From contig QIAA01000048.1 of assembly GCA_003224905.1 (NCBI GenBank), forward strand, positions 21,938 through 85,937: a stretch of 64,000 nucleotides of DNA. Direction: 5' to 3'. Within the stretch, counting starts at the first letter, position 1, and each line of letters opens with the position of its first letter. Source of the stretch: Acidobacteriota bacterium. GTDB lineage: Bacteria > Acidobacteriota > Terriglobia > Terriglobales > Acidobacteriaceae. Shown in pieces: positions 55,288-64,000 of this stretch. The notes under the pieces are model-generated. The model did no database searches, had not been told where the DNA came from, and saw nothing but the letters and a program-made list of their open reading frames with translations. The translations under genes were made by a program, and so were the position numbers.

Positions 55288-55330
55288 CTTTCCTCTCCTG
55301 ATTTTGGTTTGTTTCCAGAAACTCTGTCGA

Positions 55331-55882
55331 TCACGCAACCGCTTGCTGCTCGTGCCGGTAATCTGCCTGGAATGCCGGCATTACTGGCTTACGAGGGCTG
55401 CTGTCTCCAATGAGTCCTCGGATTGTGGCCAGAAGCTGATCGCGCGATCCCGCCTTGTCGCAAATCGCATCGACAACGCCTCTAACGCGGCCAGGAACAA
55501 CGGTATTGCCGGTGAACATCACGACCGGCAGGCTGGGGCGGCTACTCTTGATTGAAGTGGCAACAGCCTCTCCATCCATTTCCGGCATGTCGTAATCAAC
55601 CACAACCGCGTCTACCGGTTGTGACGCTACGAGATCCAGACCTGAACGCCCTCCTGATGCGGTAAGAACTTGAAATCCAAACGTTTCGAAGATTGCCTTG
55701 TAAACTGCCAGCCCCGGCGCGTAATCATCAATCCACACTAAGGTGGGCCGGACCGGGGAAGGCTGCGGCCTCAGTAAGCTACTGGGGTGTATGGGTTTTC
55801 GCTGCTTGAGTTGCCTGGATGCCTTCGACGAGAACTGCCGCGGAGAGGCTACCGCCCAAGCTTTTCTTTGGCTTTTCGGCAC
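55331..55882 (-). CDS. Receiver-domain protein
   Basis: This 183-residue protein has an N-terminal basic extension of about 45 residues, then a single receiver domain (TLVWIDDYAPGLAVYKAIF, DAVVVDYDMPEMDGEAVA with the phospho-Asp, VVMFTGN, and Lys in CDKAGS). No output domain follows. The start is GTG. No sensor kinase is nearby; it may serve as a diffusible phosphorylation partner. Confidence 0.82.
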   Translation of the reverse strand: MPKSQRKAWAVASPRQFSSKASRQLKQRKPIHPSSLLRPQPSPVRPTLVWIDDYAPGLAVYKAIFETFGFQVLTASGGRSGLDLVASQPVDAVVVDYDMPEMDGEAVATSIKSSRPSLPVVMFTGNTVVPGRVRGVVDAICDKAGSRDQLLATIRGLIGDSSPRKPVMPAFQADYRHEQQAVA

Positions 55883-56027
55883 CTTGTCAAGGTAGGCTGA
55901 TGCCCGGAACGAAACAATGAGGGGTAGCCTGTACCCGCCTGCAGGAAATCCTGTATGGAAGTTAAGAAGAAGGCCCTAAGCTTCTGTGGAAAAAGCGCCT
56001 GAAACCCACGGTTGAAAGTTGTCGTCT

Positions 56028-56297
56028 CTACTCAATCACATCCGCGTCCAGTACCCGCTCCTGCTCCAGATAATATGAAACGGCGTACTGGGCGAGCAAC
56101 GGGGTATTCAACCGAATCTCCGCTCCGATCCATTCCCCTTTAGGATGCACTGCGGCGGCCGCATGATTACATAAGCCGCTGCTGCCGAATTTATGCCCAA
56201 ACTCCGCGCTCAGGATTTCGTCGAACTGCCGCAGGTTGCGCCATGCTTCGTCTCCGACGGTTCCAGAAACATCGATCTTGAGCCTCACTGCGGCCAT
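56028..56297 (-). CDS. Hypothetical small protein
   Basis: This 89-residue protein starts MAAVRLKIDVSGTVGDEAWR, with EWIGAEIRLNTPLLAQYAVSYYLEQE near the end. The start at 56297 is preferred over the longer frame, which would read into the DUF420 gene. Not recognised. It is downstream of the DUF420 gene with a small distance and may be co-transcribed. Confidence 0.55.
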   Translation of the reverse strand: MAAVRLKIDVSGTVGDEAWRNLRQFDEILSAEFGHKFGSSGLCNHAAAAVHPKGEWIGAEIRLNTPLLAQYAVSYYLEQERVLDADVIE

Positions 56298-56302
56298 GCT
56301 GA

Positions 56303-56737
56303 TCAGGATGTGAACAGATGATAGAGCATGAAATAGATGACCACACCGGTCACGGACACATACAGCCACAGTGGATAAGTCCAACGCGCAATCGCCCGAT
56401 GCCGATCGAAGCGCTCGCGCAGTGCGCGGCTCAACGTAATGATCACCAACGGCACGATGGCTGCTGCGAGCAGAGTGTGCGAAATGAGAATGGTGAAATA
56501 AATTGGCCGAGATAATCCTCGCCCTTTGAAGTGCACCGAGCCGACGTGTGCGTGGTAGTACAAGTACGAAATCAGAAAGAGCGTTGAAACGGAAACCGCA
56601 GTAATCATTACCGCGCGATGCGCCCCAATACGTCCGCGCTTGATAAACCTGCGCCCAAGCAGCAACAGAACGGCGCTGGTACCATTCAGTGTGGCGTTTA
56701 TGACGGGGAAGATCGAGTAATCGTTAGCCATGCGCAT
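56303..56737 (-). CDS. DUF420 membrane protein
   Basis: This 144-residue protein has four helices and the DUF420 signature INATLNGTSAVLLLLG, HRAVMITAVSVSTLFLISYL, YYHAHVG and HRAIARWTYPLWLYVSVTG. DUF420 proteins are linked to cytochrome c oxidase assembly in several bacteria. It ends a leftward cluster with an ABC exporter, heme A synthase and cytochromes, which supports a respiratory-assembly role. Confidence 0.85.
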   Translation of the reverse strand: MRMANDYSIFPVINATLNGTSAVLLLLGRRFIKRGRIGAHRAVMITAVSVSTLFLISYLYYHAHVGSVHFKGRGLSRPIYFTILISHTLLAAAIVPLVIITLSRALRERFDRHRAIARWTYPLWLYVSVTGVVIYFMLYHLFTS

Positions 56738-56788
56738 TGACTGACCAGCAGGGAACAGCTCTTAGCCTTCTCTATTGCGAGAAGAGGA

Positions 56789-57613
56789 TCATGCGGCCGG
56801 TTTGGTTGTGCGCCGGTTCACCATAAGAAACGATAATGTGAACATGAACACCGCAAACAGAAGAAGGGTGGCCAACGACGATCCCAGCGGGAACACAGGT
56901 GCATTCGTTGGATAAAGCAAGTCCCGCAAAGCTTCGACGCCGTAGGTCAGTGGATTGATGCGGATCAGCAGCCGAATCCATCCTGACGCGCCCGCCAAAG
57001 GAAACAAGGCTCCTGAAAGCAACCAGAGAGGAATGAGAAAGAGATTGATGATTGCGTGAAACGCTTGCGTGGAATCCATCGGCCACGCGATAGCGAATCC
57101 TAGCGCCGTCAGCGCGAAAGAAACCAGGAATACGGTAAGGACGATCAGCAGAAAATCTCCAAACCCTAAATGCACTCCCAGCAGCGGAGCGAAGGCAAGA
57201 AAGACCAGACCCTGAACTGCCGAGAGGGTCGTGCCACCCAGTACTTTACCGAGAACGATTGCTGAACGCGGAACCGGAGCCACAAGCACAGATAACAGAA
57301 ATCCCTCTTTGCGGTCTTCAATGACGGACATCATCGTGAAGATCGAGGTGAACAGCACAATCATGATCAGCGCGCCGGGGTAGAAATAGTCGAGGTAGTG
57401 CTGCTGTCCGGCGGCATCTCCGGAACGAAACGAACTGCCGAAACCGGATCCGATGACAACCCAGAAAAGAACAGGCGAGGCGATGACCCCAACAACACGC
57501 GCGCGCTGTCGGTAAAATCGCACGATCTCGCGCCACCACAATGTGAACGATGGCAGCCACGCTCCGGTGATTGCGGGGGATTGTGCTGCAAGAGATGTGC
57601 TTTGACTAACCAT
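56789..57613 (-). CDS. ABC-2 type transporter permease
   Basis: This protein of about 274 residues has six hydrophobic segments and the ABC-2 membrane domain (LDYFYPGALIMIVLFTSIF, MSVIEDRKEGFLLSVLVAPV, INPLTYGVEALRDLLYP). It starts at ATG 57613, two bases after the ATPase stop. Together they form a DrrAB-like exporter. Its place between heme A synthase and DUF420 suggests a role in heme or copper-site assembly, which is not shown by sequence. Confidence 0.88.
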   Translation of the reverse strand: MVSQSTSLAAQSPAITGAWLPSFTLWWREIVRFYRQRARVVGVIASPVLFWVVIGSGFGSSFRSGDAAGQQHYLDYFYPGALIMIVLFTSIFTMMSVIEDRKEGFLLSVLVAPVPRSAIVLGKVLGGTTLSAVQGLVFLAFAPLLGVHLGFGDFLLIVLTVFLVSFALTALGFAIAWPMDSTQAFHAIINLFLIPLWLLSGALFPLAGASGWIRLLIRINPLTYGVEALRDLLYPTNAPVFPLGSSLATLLLFAVFMFTLSFLMVNRRTTKPAA

Positions 57614-57615
57614 TC

Positions 57616-58698
57616 TTATTTTTTGGTCCTGTTCTTCCCCGAATCCTCCTCCGTCCAAAATCTGTGCCCAGTTCGATGAATGAAGACATCTTCCAATGTT
57701 GGCTTGCTGATTGAGACGGCTTGAATTTCGCCCGGAAAAGCCTCGACCACGTCAGTCACGAACCGATGACCATTTTCCCGCTCCAGCCGAATCTTGCCGC
57801 CCAGGATCTGAACATCCAGGTGGAACCGCGCACGGATACGCTCTGCAAGCACCCCCGGTTCTTCTGCCTCGAGCAGGATCACATCTCCGCCGATCTCATG
57901 CTTCAGCTCGGCGGGCGTGCCTAGCGCGACGATTTTGCCCTCGTTCAGAATGGCCAGCCGATCGCAGCGCTCAGCCTCTTCCATCAAGTGAGTGGTCACG
58001 ATTACCGTGACTTGCTCCTGTTCGCGCAAGATTTGCAAATACTGCCACAGATCACGTCGAGCGCCGGGATCCAGACCCGTCGTGGGCTCATCCAGGAGCA
58101 ACACCGAGGGATGATGCAGCAAACCCTTAGCGAGCTCTAGCCGTCGCTGCATTCCACCGGAGAAGGTCTCGGCCTTGTCGCGAGCACGATCCGCGAGACC
58201 GACGCGGGATAGCATCTCGTAAATGCGAGCCTTCAGTGCTCTGCCGCTTAAGCCGTATAGATGCCCCTGGTGCCAGAGGTTCTCCGCCGCAGTCAACTTT
58301 AGATCAATGCTCTGCGCCTGAAATACGACGCCGATCTGACGCCGCAATGCATTTGGCTCCCGTGCGGCGTCACGGCCCAGGATGAGAGCGCGTCCGCCCA
58401 CTGGAACCATCAGCGTTGAAAGAATTCGGAACAGCGTGGTCTTGCCGCTGCCATTGGGACCGAGCAGTCCAAACAGCTCAGCCTGACGCACGTCGAAGGA
58501 GATGCCGTTCAGGGCGGTCCGCCCATCATAGCGGTGAACCAGGTTTTGGACTGATATCGCTGCCGGCGTGGCCACGCTGTGTTCGGAATCCGCAGCAACG
58601 AAGGCGGGAGCTTTAGAAGCCACGGTGTATTTTAACGTACTGGGTGCTGGAGGACCGTTAGCACAAGCTGCATCGTCTCTGTCAACCACTGAGGTCAC
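57616..58698 (-). CDS. ABC transporter ATP-binding protein
   Basis: This 360-residue ATPase has Walker A GPNGSGKTTL, signature FSGGMQRRLELA and Walker B VLLLDEPTTGLD, then the H-loop TTHLMEEAERCD. The C-terminal 90 residues form an accessory domain common in DrrA/NodI-type ATPases. The start is GTG, and the N-terminal 45 residues are Ala/Pro-rich and may not all be translated. It pairs with the permease. Confidence 0.9.
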   Translation of the reverse strand: MTSVVDRDDAACANGPPAPSTLKYTVASKAPAFVAADSEHSVATPAAISVQNLVHRYDGRTALNGISFDVRQAELFGLLGPNGSGKTTLFRILSTLMVPVGGRALILGRDAAREPNALRRQIGVVFQAQSIDLKLTAAENLWHQGHLYGLSGRALKARIYEMLSRVGLADRARDKAETFSGGMQRRLELAKGLLHHPSVLLLDEPTTGLDPGARRDLWQYLQILREQEQVTVIVTTHLMEEAERCDRLAILNEGKIVALGTPAELKHEIGGDVILLEAEEPGVLAERIRARFHLDVQILGGKIRLERENGHRFVTDVVEAFPGEIQAVSISKPTLEDVFIHRTGHRFWTEEDSGKNRTKK

Positions 58699-58742
58699 AG
58701 GGGTACAGCCAAAGGCGCGCGGGAGATCTGAGAACGTCCCCC

Positions 58743-59681
58743 CTAGGCCACCATCGGCTTTTGTTCAATCGCGGAGACCGGTTCCACAACCGATGCGGGC
58801 ATGCAGCGCCAGACTTGCACTGTGAGAACCACCGTTGTAGCAAGGAGTAGTGCCCCGACAGCGACGTGCGCGACAGTAGAGATCACCATCGGCAATTCGG
58901 GTTGCACCGCATTACGCCCCCACGACACCCGCGTCGTGAATGCCAGGAAACCCAGGCAGAATTGAACAATCAGCAAAGCAAGCATGATACTGGCCGGACG
59001 CCGAATGGCCTCGACATGCGAATATTGCGAGCGCGCGCGCAATGCGGTCCAGGCCAGCATAAAAAGAACCGTGACCGAGTTCAGGACATGAGGCAACCAT
59101 CCCATCCCGTGATGACGAAACATCGCGCCGAGGATGAGCTGAACATACAAGACGACGATGGAAATGATTGTCAGAGTGAACAGCCGTGGCCGCTGGTGAT
59201 CGGCGACAGTCCGCTGTACTTCCAACACCCATTTCCGGTCGGTAAAGAGCGCGATGCACACTGCGATACAAAAGAACGTCTGTGCCAGGGCTGCGTGCGC
59301 CGAGGAGATGGAGGGAGGCAAGTAAAACAGAACCGTCAGACCGCCCAAAATTCCCTGTGCGACCACGGTGCCCAGCGCTGCCCAGCCAAGGTATTGCATC
59401 CAGCGCCTGCGATCAACGCGCCACGTCCAGAGCGCCAGAATGATCGTTAGAAATCCGACAAACTGGGCGATCATGCGGTGGGTATGCTCGAACTTCACCC
59501 CACCAACCAATTGTGGAATTTTGTAGAGCGAGCCGAAGGAAGTGGGCCAATCGGGCACCGAAAGCCCGGCGTCATTGCTGGTGACCAAGGCCCCCGCGAC
59601 GATCAGAAGCAAAGTAGCGCAGGCCACAAATACCGCAAACCAGTGATGCGCGCGATTGTAAGACGTCGACGTTACCTGCAA
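58743..59681 (-). CDS. ctaA: Heme A synthase (COX15/CtaA)
   Basis: This protein of about 312 residues oxidises heme O to heme A for cytochrome c oxidase. It has eight helices and the conserved His motifs KFEHTHRMIAQFVGF, SSAHAALAQTFF, RHHGMGWLPHVLNSV and TVAHVAVGALLL. LVTSNDAGLSVPDWPTSFG is the CtaA/COX15 signature. The TTG start at 59681 follows AAGGAG at a five-base spacing and removes an unlikely N-terminal extension. Its lipoprotein and cytochrome neighbours fit. Confidence 0.92.
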   Translation of the reverse strand: MQVTSTSYNRAHHWFAVFVACATLLLIVAGALVTSNDAGLSVPDWPTSFGSLYKIPQLVGGVKFEHTHRMIAQFVGFLTIILALWTWRVDRRRWMQYLGWAALGTVVAQGILGGLTVLFYLPPSISSAHAALAQTFFCIAVCIALFTDRKWVLEVQRTVADHQRPRLFTLTIISIVVLYVQLILGAMFRHHGMGWLPHVLNSVTVLFMLAWTALRARSQYSHVEAIRRPASIMLALLIVQFCLGFLAFTTRVSWGRNAVQPELPMVISTVAHVAVGALLLATTVVLTVQVWRCMPASVVEPVSAIEQKPMVA

Positions 59682-59755
59682 ACCAACTCCTTGTGGATTA
59701 CATCGGCGTACGGGAAGGGAAGTGGAACGGGTCGCAGACCCGTCCCACACGCAAA

Positions 59756-60538
59756 TTATTGCTTAAATGACTGATCCAAGGTCTTGCTGTCTTTCGCGGC
59801 GAGGGTCACCTTCTGATCCTGCTCACCGAGCTTCTCGTGCACAAAAGCCAGCGTGTAATCGCCCGGAGGCAGCCCCTTGATTTCGTATTTTCCATCTTTT
59901 CCGGTGACCGCGAAGAATGGGCTCTTCATCACGTTGAGGTACATCTTCATCCAGGGATGCTGGTTGCACTTCACCGGCAGCATCACTTCTTCGCGAGCGA
60001 AGGTTTTTTCGAGCGCGGCTGCCTTGGGCGGCTGCGATTCATTCCATTCGCGGTTGTCTTTCGGAGTGGGGTGAATGTTGTGGGTGGTGTCGTCGTCGTT
60101 CCGGATTTCGATATTCTGCCCCGTCATCACGCCCAGCACATGAGGATGATACTGGCACCCTTTCTGATCGATAGTGGTCGAATCCTTGGGAACATCAAAC
60201 GTCCGATCGCCCAACCCATCTTTTACGTACACGAACACGTTGGCGAGATTGCCCGCGTCGGCAACAATGGTTTCTGGCGTGTTTGTGCCTTTGCAAGCCG
60301 GATCCTGACTCATGTCTATCTTGCCAGGCTTGGGAGCAGTGCCATCCAGCTTGACCGTCCCGCTCACAGTTGCAGCAGTTGCGGGATCAATCGGTGCCGC
60401 CGTAGCTGCGGGTTTTGCTTCCGAACTGGGGGAAGTACCCTGCTCCTCGTTTGTGTTCTCCTTCTTACTGCATCCCACGAATAACCACAGAGCCAGCAGA
60501 CAAAGAACCCACATCGCTGACCATGTTTTCTTATTCAT
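59756..60538 (-). CDS. Cupredoxin-like/carboxypeptidase-regulatory-like lipoprotein
   Basis: This protein of about 260 residues has a lipoprotein signal (WVLCLLALWLFVGC). A beta-sandwich follows with DDTTHNIHPTP, then LPVKCNQHPWMKMYLNVM. The set of His, Cys, His and Met is spaced like a type 1 copper site. The last 60 residues (VTGKDGKYEIKGLPPGDYTL) form a carboxypeptidase regulatory-like domain. ATG 60538 precedes the signal peptide. It sits between the octaheme cytochrome and heme A synthase, so an electron carrier or copper carrier is likely. Confidence 0.8.
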   Translation of the reverse strand: MNKKTWSAMWVLCLLALWLFVGCSKKENTNEEQGTSPSSEAKPAATAAPIDPATAATVSGTVKLDGTAPKPGKIDMSQDPACKGTNTPETIVADAGNLANVFVYVKDGLGDRTFDVPKDSTTIDQKGCQYHPHVLGVMTGQNIEIRNDDDTTHNIHPTPKDNREWNESQPPKAAALEKTFAREEVMLPVKCNQHPWMKMYLNVMKSPFFAVTGKDGKYEIKGLPPGDYTLAFVHEKLGEQDQKVTLAAKDSKTLDQSFKQ

Positions 60539-60585
60539 AATGTCGCCCTTTCTTGAATTCGATTTGCAAAACTTCGTGGCGCGGA

Positions 60586-60609
60586 CCTGCCCTGAGCGAA
60601 GTCGAAGGG
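60586..60609. repeat. Short dispersed repeat-like sequence
   Basis: CCTGCCCTGAGCGAAGTCGA followed by AGGG lies between the lipoprotein and cytochrome genes. This type of sequence occurs as a dispersed intergenic repeat in diverse soil bacteria, as I remember it. Only one copy is in this window. Confidence 0.4.
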
Positions 60610-60668
60610 ACTCTCGCCCGCGAAGGTTGACCAGATAAGCCCTATTAACTTTCGCCAAACCAATCATT

Positions 60669-63600
60669 TTACTGCGAACCGCTGCCAGCAGTCGGATGCG
60701 GATTCCCGGCCTGCTTTTGCTTGCCTGGAGACTGAACTGAAGCTTGCGAACGCCCCATCGCCGACGCCACCCGACGCTGTTCCTCCGGCGTGAGCTGGAA
60801 AATGTAATCCGTCAGAAGCTTCCTATGATCCCCGTTGTAGCCCTGAAACGACGACGGCGTCGGTCCGGCAAAAACCCATTGCCCATTTTGCTGCCGGAAC
60901 AGTCCCGAAGGCATCGAAGTTCCCGGGCTGATGTTCTGCGGATCGGTAATCCAGCGCTCTACCCAATCGGGCTTCAACCGTTCTTTAGCCAAAAGGAAAT
61001 TGGGGGCAGTAGCGTTCTTGTCGTGCTGCGCATCGCCTGTCGCGTGACATTTCAGGCAGGGCGCCGCCTTACTCGAAAACAGGCTCCTGGCCATGTCCGT
61101 TTCTTTTGTGGTAAGCGTTGGCACCTGCTCCGGAATGTACGGAATAGGCTGTTGCGACAGTGCCTGGAAGAATCGCACCAATTTCCGCAATTCATTGTCC
61201 GAAAATGAGAATGTCGGCATGCGCACCTGTAAGTACGGCCGCACGCCATTACGATTCGTGTCGTTATTAGTCAGCGCGGGGTTGGACAAAAACCGCCGTA
61301 GCCACTCAGGATCCACACGCGCGCCTTCGGTCAGCAGCTTGGGAGGCAACTGTTCCTGCGCCTCCTGGTACCGTGGCATTCCCATCAAAATTGTGGGCTG
61401 GCCGGGGATGAACTGGTGGCATCCCATACAGTTGTACTTCTTTACGATCCACCACCCGTCCTGGATATCGCGGCGCGCGTCAGGCGGCCGGTACTTGTAG
61501 CTCTCGGGAAGCGAGCTCTCCTGGCTGCCAAGAAGAAAAGTAGTGAGCGCTTTGATCTGCTCCTTATCCAGGTGCACGTTCGGCATGCGGAGCTTCTCTT
61601 CATCGCTCTTCATCTTCCCCTTATCGTAGATGTTCGGCTCCGCCAGCTTGTGCTCGAAGAACCCTTTGTGGTCGTACCAGGGCTCTCGCGCCGGACCTTC
61701 AGGCAAGCGCTGCAAATCTTCCGGGTCCGTGATCGGCTCGGATTTCTTCCCGCCGCGCTGCGCAGTTTCAGTGAAGAGGGCAAAGTCCAGACGCTCAATC
61801 GGCTTGCTGCCTTCGACCGTCAGGTCTGTGCCGATGCGGCCCTCGTCTTCAAATCCTGAAATCTCGTGGCATCCCGCGCAGCCGTAATGGCGGATCCACT
61901 TTTTGCCTTCATCCTTCAGCTTGGAATCTTCCATGAAGGACGCATCAGCGTAGCCAGTCGGCTCCTGCTTCTTCTGCGTGATCAGATACGAAGCGATGTC
62001 CTGCGCATCCGCCACACTGAGACGCAGGCTGGGCATTACGGTCATGTTCTGCACTTGCAGCTCATGGCCGTCATTGGGACACTGGCTGTGTTGCAGATCA
62101 AACAGATATGGCAAGTTATGCTTCGCGTAATCCTCAGGCCCGATGTCTTTCTTCTCATACGGGCAATAAGGCCGCGTGCGCTCCCGGGCATTGTGAATCC
62201 AGCGCACCAGATAATCGTAGTTGGCCTTCTCGCCGACACGCGTGAGGTTCGCCGCGAATGTGCCACCTTCCATCTGGCTGCCTTCTCCAATTGAGTGGCA
62301 GGCAAGACAGCCGCGCGTCTCGAACAGTTCCTTGCCATGATCCGCATTGCCGGGTTTCTGTTTCGGTGGCGAATCGGTCAGTCCGGATTGCCAGATGTAT
62401 GCCGAGATTGCCTGAATTTGATGATCCGTCAGCCGGAAATTCGGCATCTTTGTCGTCGGACGGAAATCGGTCGGCTTCTTCAGCCAGACAGGAATCCAAT
62501 TACGGTTGAGCTTGAGCCGGACATCCTTCAGATTCGGCCCGATCTTCTTCATATCCTGCATCAGGCTGTGTGACTGAAAATCGAGCTGTTGAATGCGCCC
62601 ATCCAGCTTGCTGTTGGCGACGCGCAGTGCGACGGCTTGCTCATTCAGCCGGTTGGCCTCTTCATTGCTCTGTGCCGCGTCGGCCTGCTTCATCAGGGCT
62701 GCGGCTTCTTTCTGATCGTCAATTTTCTGCTGCTCGAAGAGTTTGAGCTGCTGGCCAATTCCGGTCAGATCCTCAGGCTCTTTGTCGTAGCCCTCATATC
62801 GATGGCATCCGTTGCAGCCTCGCTGGCGGAATAAATCCTTGCCCGAATTGATGACATTCCATTCCGTCTCGCCGGTGGTTAGCACCATGTCCGCCGCATG
62901 GCAAGTCTGGCAGCCCGCCTCAGCATTCTGCTTAGGAAAAAGCGGCCACAGCCAGTGCTCATAATTCCCGTGAGCTTTCTCAACACTCGTAGTGGCTCGC
63001 CCGTTGCCCTGGTGGCACGGCGAGCAGCCGAATTTCTCGGGGTCATGAATCTTGAGCAGATCGGGATCAGGATGGCTCACGAACGCCTGAGCGTACTCAT
63101 CAGGTTTCTTCGAGCTTTTGGGTGTGAACGCAGCGGGAGTGAGTTTCAGCGGCTCGCGAGCTCCCATGTGGCAGGATTCGCAACGGTCGACAATGTTGGC
63201 CTCCGCCACATTGATTTGTACAATTTTCGGATCCCACTCGGCAGTCTTCTTTCGCAGCCCGTCAATCTGCGTGGGCGTTAGGTCCACCATGTGATCGGTG
63301 ACGTACTGCGACATCTTGGTGCTGGCTTCGGTGACCGGCTTGAGAACATCGCCCAGTTCCGCACTCAGCTTGGTACGCTCGTCCCGAAGTTCGTTGTATT
63401 TTTCCTCTAGCTGTTGATAGTTGTATCGCTCTACGTGGTTTTCGGGATATTCGATGCTGGATATCTCGGCCTTTCGTTTATCGATATCCTTCTGCTTACT
63501 CTTTTTTCCCGAGGCGCTTGCTTCAGTTTCCAGCTCGTAAGTGAGGGCGTTGATTCTAGCCCGGCGGTCGGTGAACTTGTCCTGTACCTTTTGAATGTGC

Positions 63601-63935
63601 GCGTTTAGACCGGTGATCTGCTTCTGCAATTCATCCCGTCGCGCCTTGGCAGCATCGGAAGCCTGCTTGTAGGCCTGCTCCAGTTGCTGGTACTCCGGGC
63701 TGCGGGCCACTTCCTTTTCCGATTGCGTAGATCTTGACTTTGTATCCTTTAACAGGGCGATGTAGCGCGTTTGCCATTCCTGCTGAAAAGTCTTCCACGG
63801 CCTCTGCCCGAAAGCCTCATCCCATAGCGCCCAGAACATGCTCGCCATCAAGATCACCATGGCGATCGCATAGTGCGCCGCATAGGATTTCGTGACTACC
63901 GGATCCTGCTCGGGAATAGATTTTTCGGGCACCAA
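60669..63935 (-). CDS. Octaheme c-type cytochrome with membrane anchor and coiled coil
   Basis: This 1088-residue protein has an N-terminal transmembrane segment (about 18-40) and a charged coiled-coil region (about 55-200). Eight CXXCH heme sites follow: CESCH (near 252), CSPCH, CQTCH, CNGCH, CLACH, CAGCH, CMGCH and CLKCH. Several blocks resemble mono-heme cytochrome c domains with their own axial Met region. It is anchored facing the periplasm. With the neighbouring lipoprotein and heme A synthase it suggests a respiratory electron-transfer chain. I cannot match it to a named complex. Confidence 0.88.
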   Translation of the reverse strand: MVPEKSIPEQDPVVTKSYAAHYAIAMVILMASMFWALWDEAFGQRPWKTFQQEWQTRYIALLKDTKSRSTQSEKEVARSPEYQQLEQAYKQASDAAKARRDELQKQITGLNAHIQKVQDKFTDRRARINALTYELETEASASGKKSKQKDIDKRKAEISSIEYPENHVERYNYQQLEEKYNELRDERTKLSAELGDVLKPVTEASTKMSQYVTDHMVDLTPTQIDGLRKKTAEWDPKIVQINVAEANIVDRCESCHMGAREPLKLTPAAFTPKSSKKPDEYAQAFVSHPDPDLLKIHDPEKFGCSPCHQGNGRATTSVEKAHGNYEHWLWPLFPKQNAEAGCQTCHAADMVLTTGETEWNVINSGKDLFRQRGCNGCHRYEGYDKEPEDLTGIGQQLKLFEQQKIDDQKEAAALMKQADAAQSNEEANRLNEQAVALRVANSKLDGRIQQLDFQSHSLMQDMKKIGPNLKDVRLKLNRNWIPVWLKKPTDFRPTTKMPNFRLTDHQIQAISAYIWQSGLTDSPPKQKPGNADHGKELFETRGCLACHSIGEGSQMEGGTFAANLTRVGEKANYDYLVRWIHNARERTRPYCPYEKKDIGPEDYAKHNLPYLFDLQHSQCPNDGHELQVQNMTVMPSLRLSVADAQDIASYLITQKKQEPTGYADASFMEDSKLKDEGKKWIRHYGCAGCHEISGFEDEGRIGTDLTVEGSKPIERLDFALFTETAQRGGKKSEPITDPEDLQRLPEGPAREPWYDHKGFFEHKLAEPNIYDKGKMKSDEEKLRMPNVHLDKEQIKALTTFLLGSQESSLPESYKYRPPDARRDIQDGWWIVKKYNCMGCHQFIPGQPTILMGMPRYQEAQEQLPPKLLTEGARVDPEWLRRFLSNPALTNNDTNRNGVRPYLQVRMPTFSFSDNELRKLVRFFQALSQQPIPYIPEQVPTLTTKETDMARSLFSSKAAPCLKCHATGDAQHDKNATAPNFLLAKERLKPDWVERWITDPQNISPGTSMPSGLFRQQNGQWVFAGPTPSSFQGYNGDHRKLLTDYIFQLTPEEQRRVASAMGRSQASVQSPGKQKQAGNPHPTAGSGSQ

Positions 63936-64000
63936 TGCTCCAATGTTTGTCGCTGGGGCACCTGCTCAACCGCCAACGACGAACCACTACACGTTAAACC

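Noticed and set aside
1..64000. tRNA, rRNA or CRISPR loci
   Set aside because: No cloverleaf-like sequences with T-loop signatures, no rRNA-like sequence and no spaced direct repeats were found by eye in the gaps.

Overview
The window looks like chromosomal DNA from a soil-type Acidobacteriota (Terriglobia/Koribacter-like) bacterium. This is inferred from gene content, not from a marker gene. The pointers are tandem DUF507 genes, a multiheme-cytochrome/heme A synthase cluster, a split transhydrogenase, a large TamA/TamB pair, and many short palindromic intergenic repeats. No rRNA, tRNA, CRISPR array or prophage was seen.

Layout. 1-3 kb: three-subunit NAD(P) transhydrogenase operon. 3-13 kb: a phosphoesterase lipoprotein, a RES/MbcA-type toxin-antitoxin pair behind ilvD, a cupin, a ferredoxin-NADP reductase, a zinc-dependent phospholipase C, an unknown 495-residue protein and a pirin. 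13-20.5 kb: sppA, tandem DUF507 genes, a small TIR-bounded element, a radical SAM protein and GTP-type PEP carboxykinase. 20.5-27 kb: purN, tyrS, a broken REP-associated transposase flanked by REP palindromes, a threonine synthase-like/MoaD-like pair behind a SAM-I riboswitch, ddl, and a Phd/PIN toxin-antitoxin pair. 27-34 kb: a solo molybdenum hydroxylase subunit, a GH5 glycosidase, the yceD-rpmF-plsX operon and a hydrolase. 34-39 kb: small accessory genes and an odd phosphoribosyltransferase-like/kinase-like fusion. 39-46 kb: TamB and TamA. 46.5-51.3 kb: a tightly overlapping five-gene glycoconjugate operon. 51.4-56.3 kb: stress-type small genes, a DUF72 remnant and a zinc alcohol dehydrogenase. 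56.3-64 kb: a respiratory-assembly cluster on the minus strand (octaheme cytochrome c, copper-type lipoprotein, heme A synthase, ABC exporter, DUF420).

The strongest unusual signal is at 23.3-25.1 kb. A complete regulatory unit (promoter, SAM-I aptamer, antiterminator, intrinsic terminator) controls a threonine synthase-like PLP enzyme that is almost fused to a MoaD/ThiS-type sulfur carrier ending in Gly-Gly. This suggests a protein-thiocarboxylate route to a sulfur amino acid rather than, or in addition to, threonine synthesis. The second is a RAYT transposase gene whose central ~130 bp, including the catalytic HUH motif, has been inverted in place. Further leads are the five-gene glycoconjugate operon, two toxin-antitoxin pairs with palindromic operators, a MITE-like element with perfect 12-bp ends, and two intergenic regions that look like structured RNAs.
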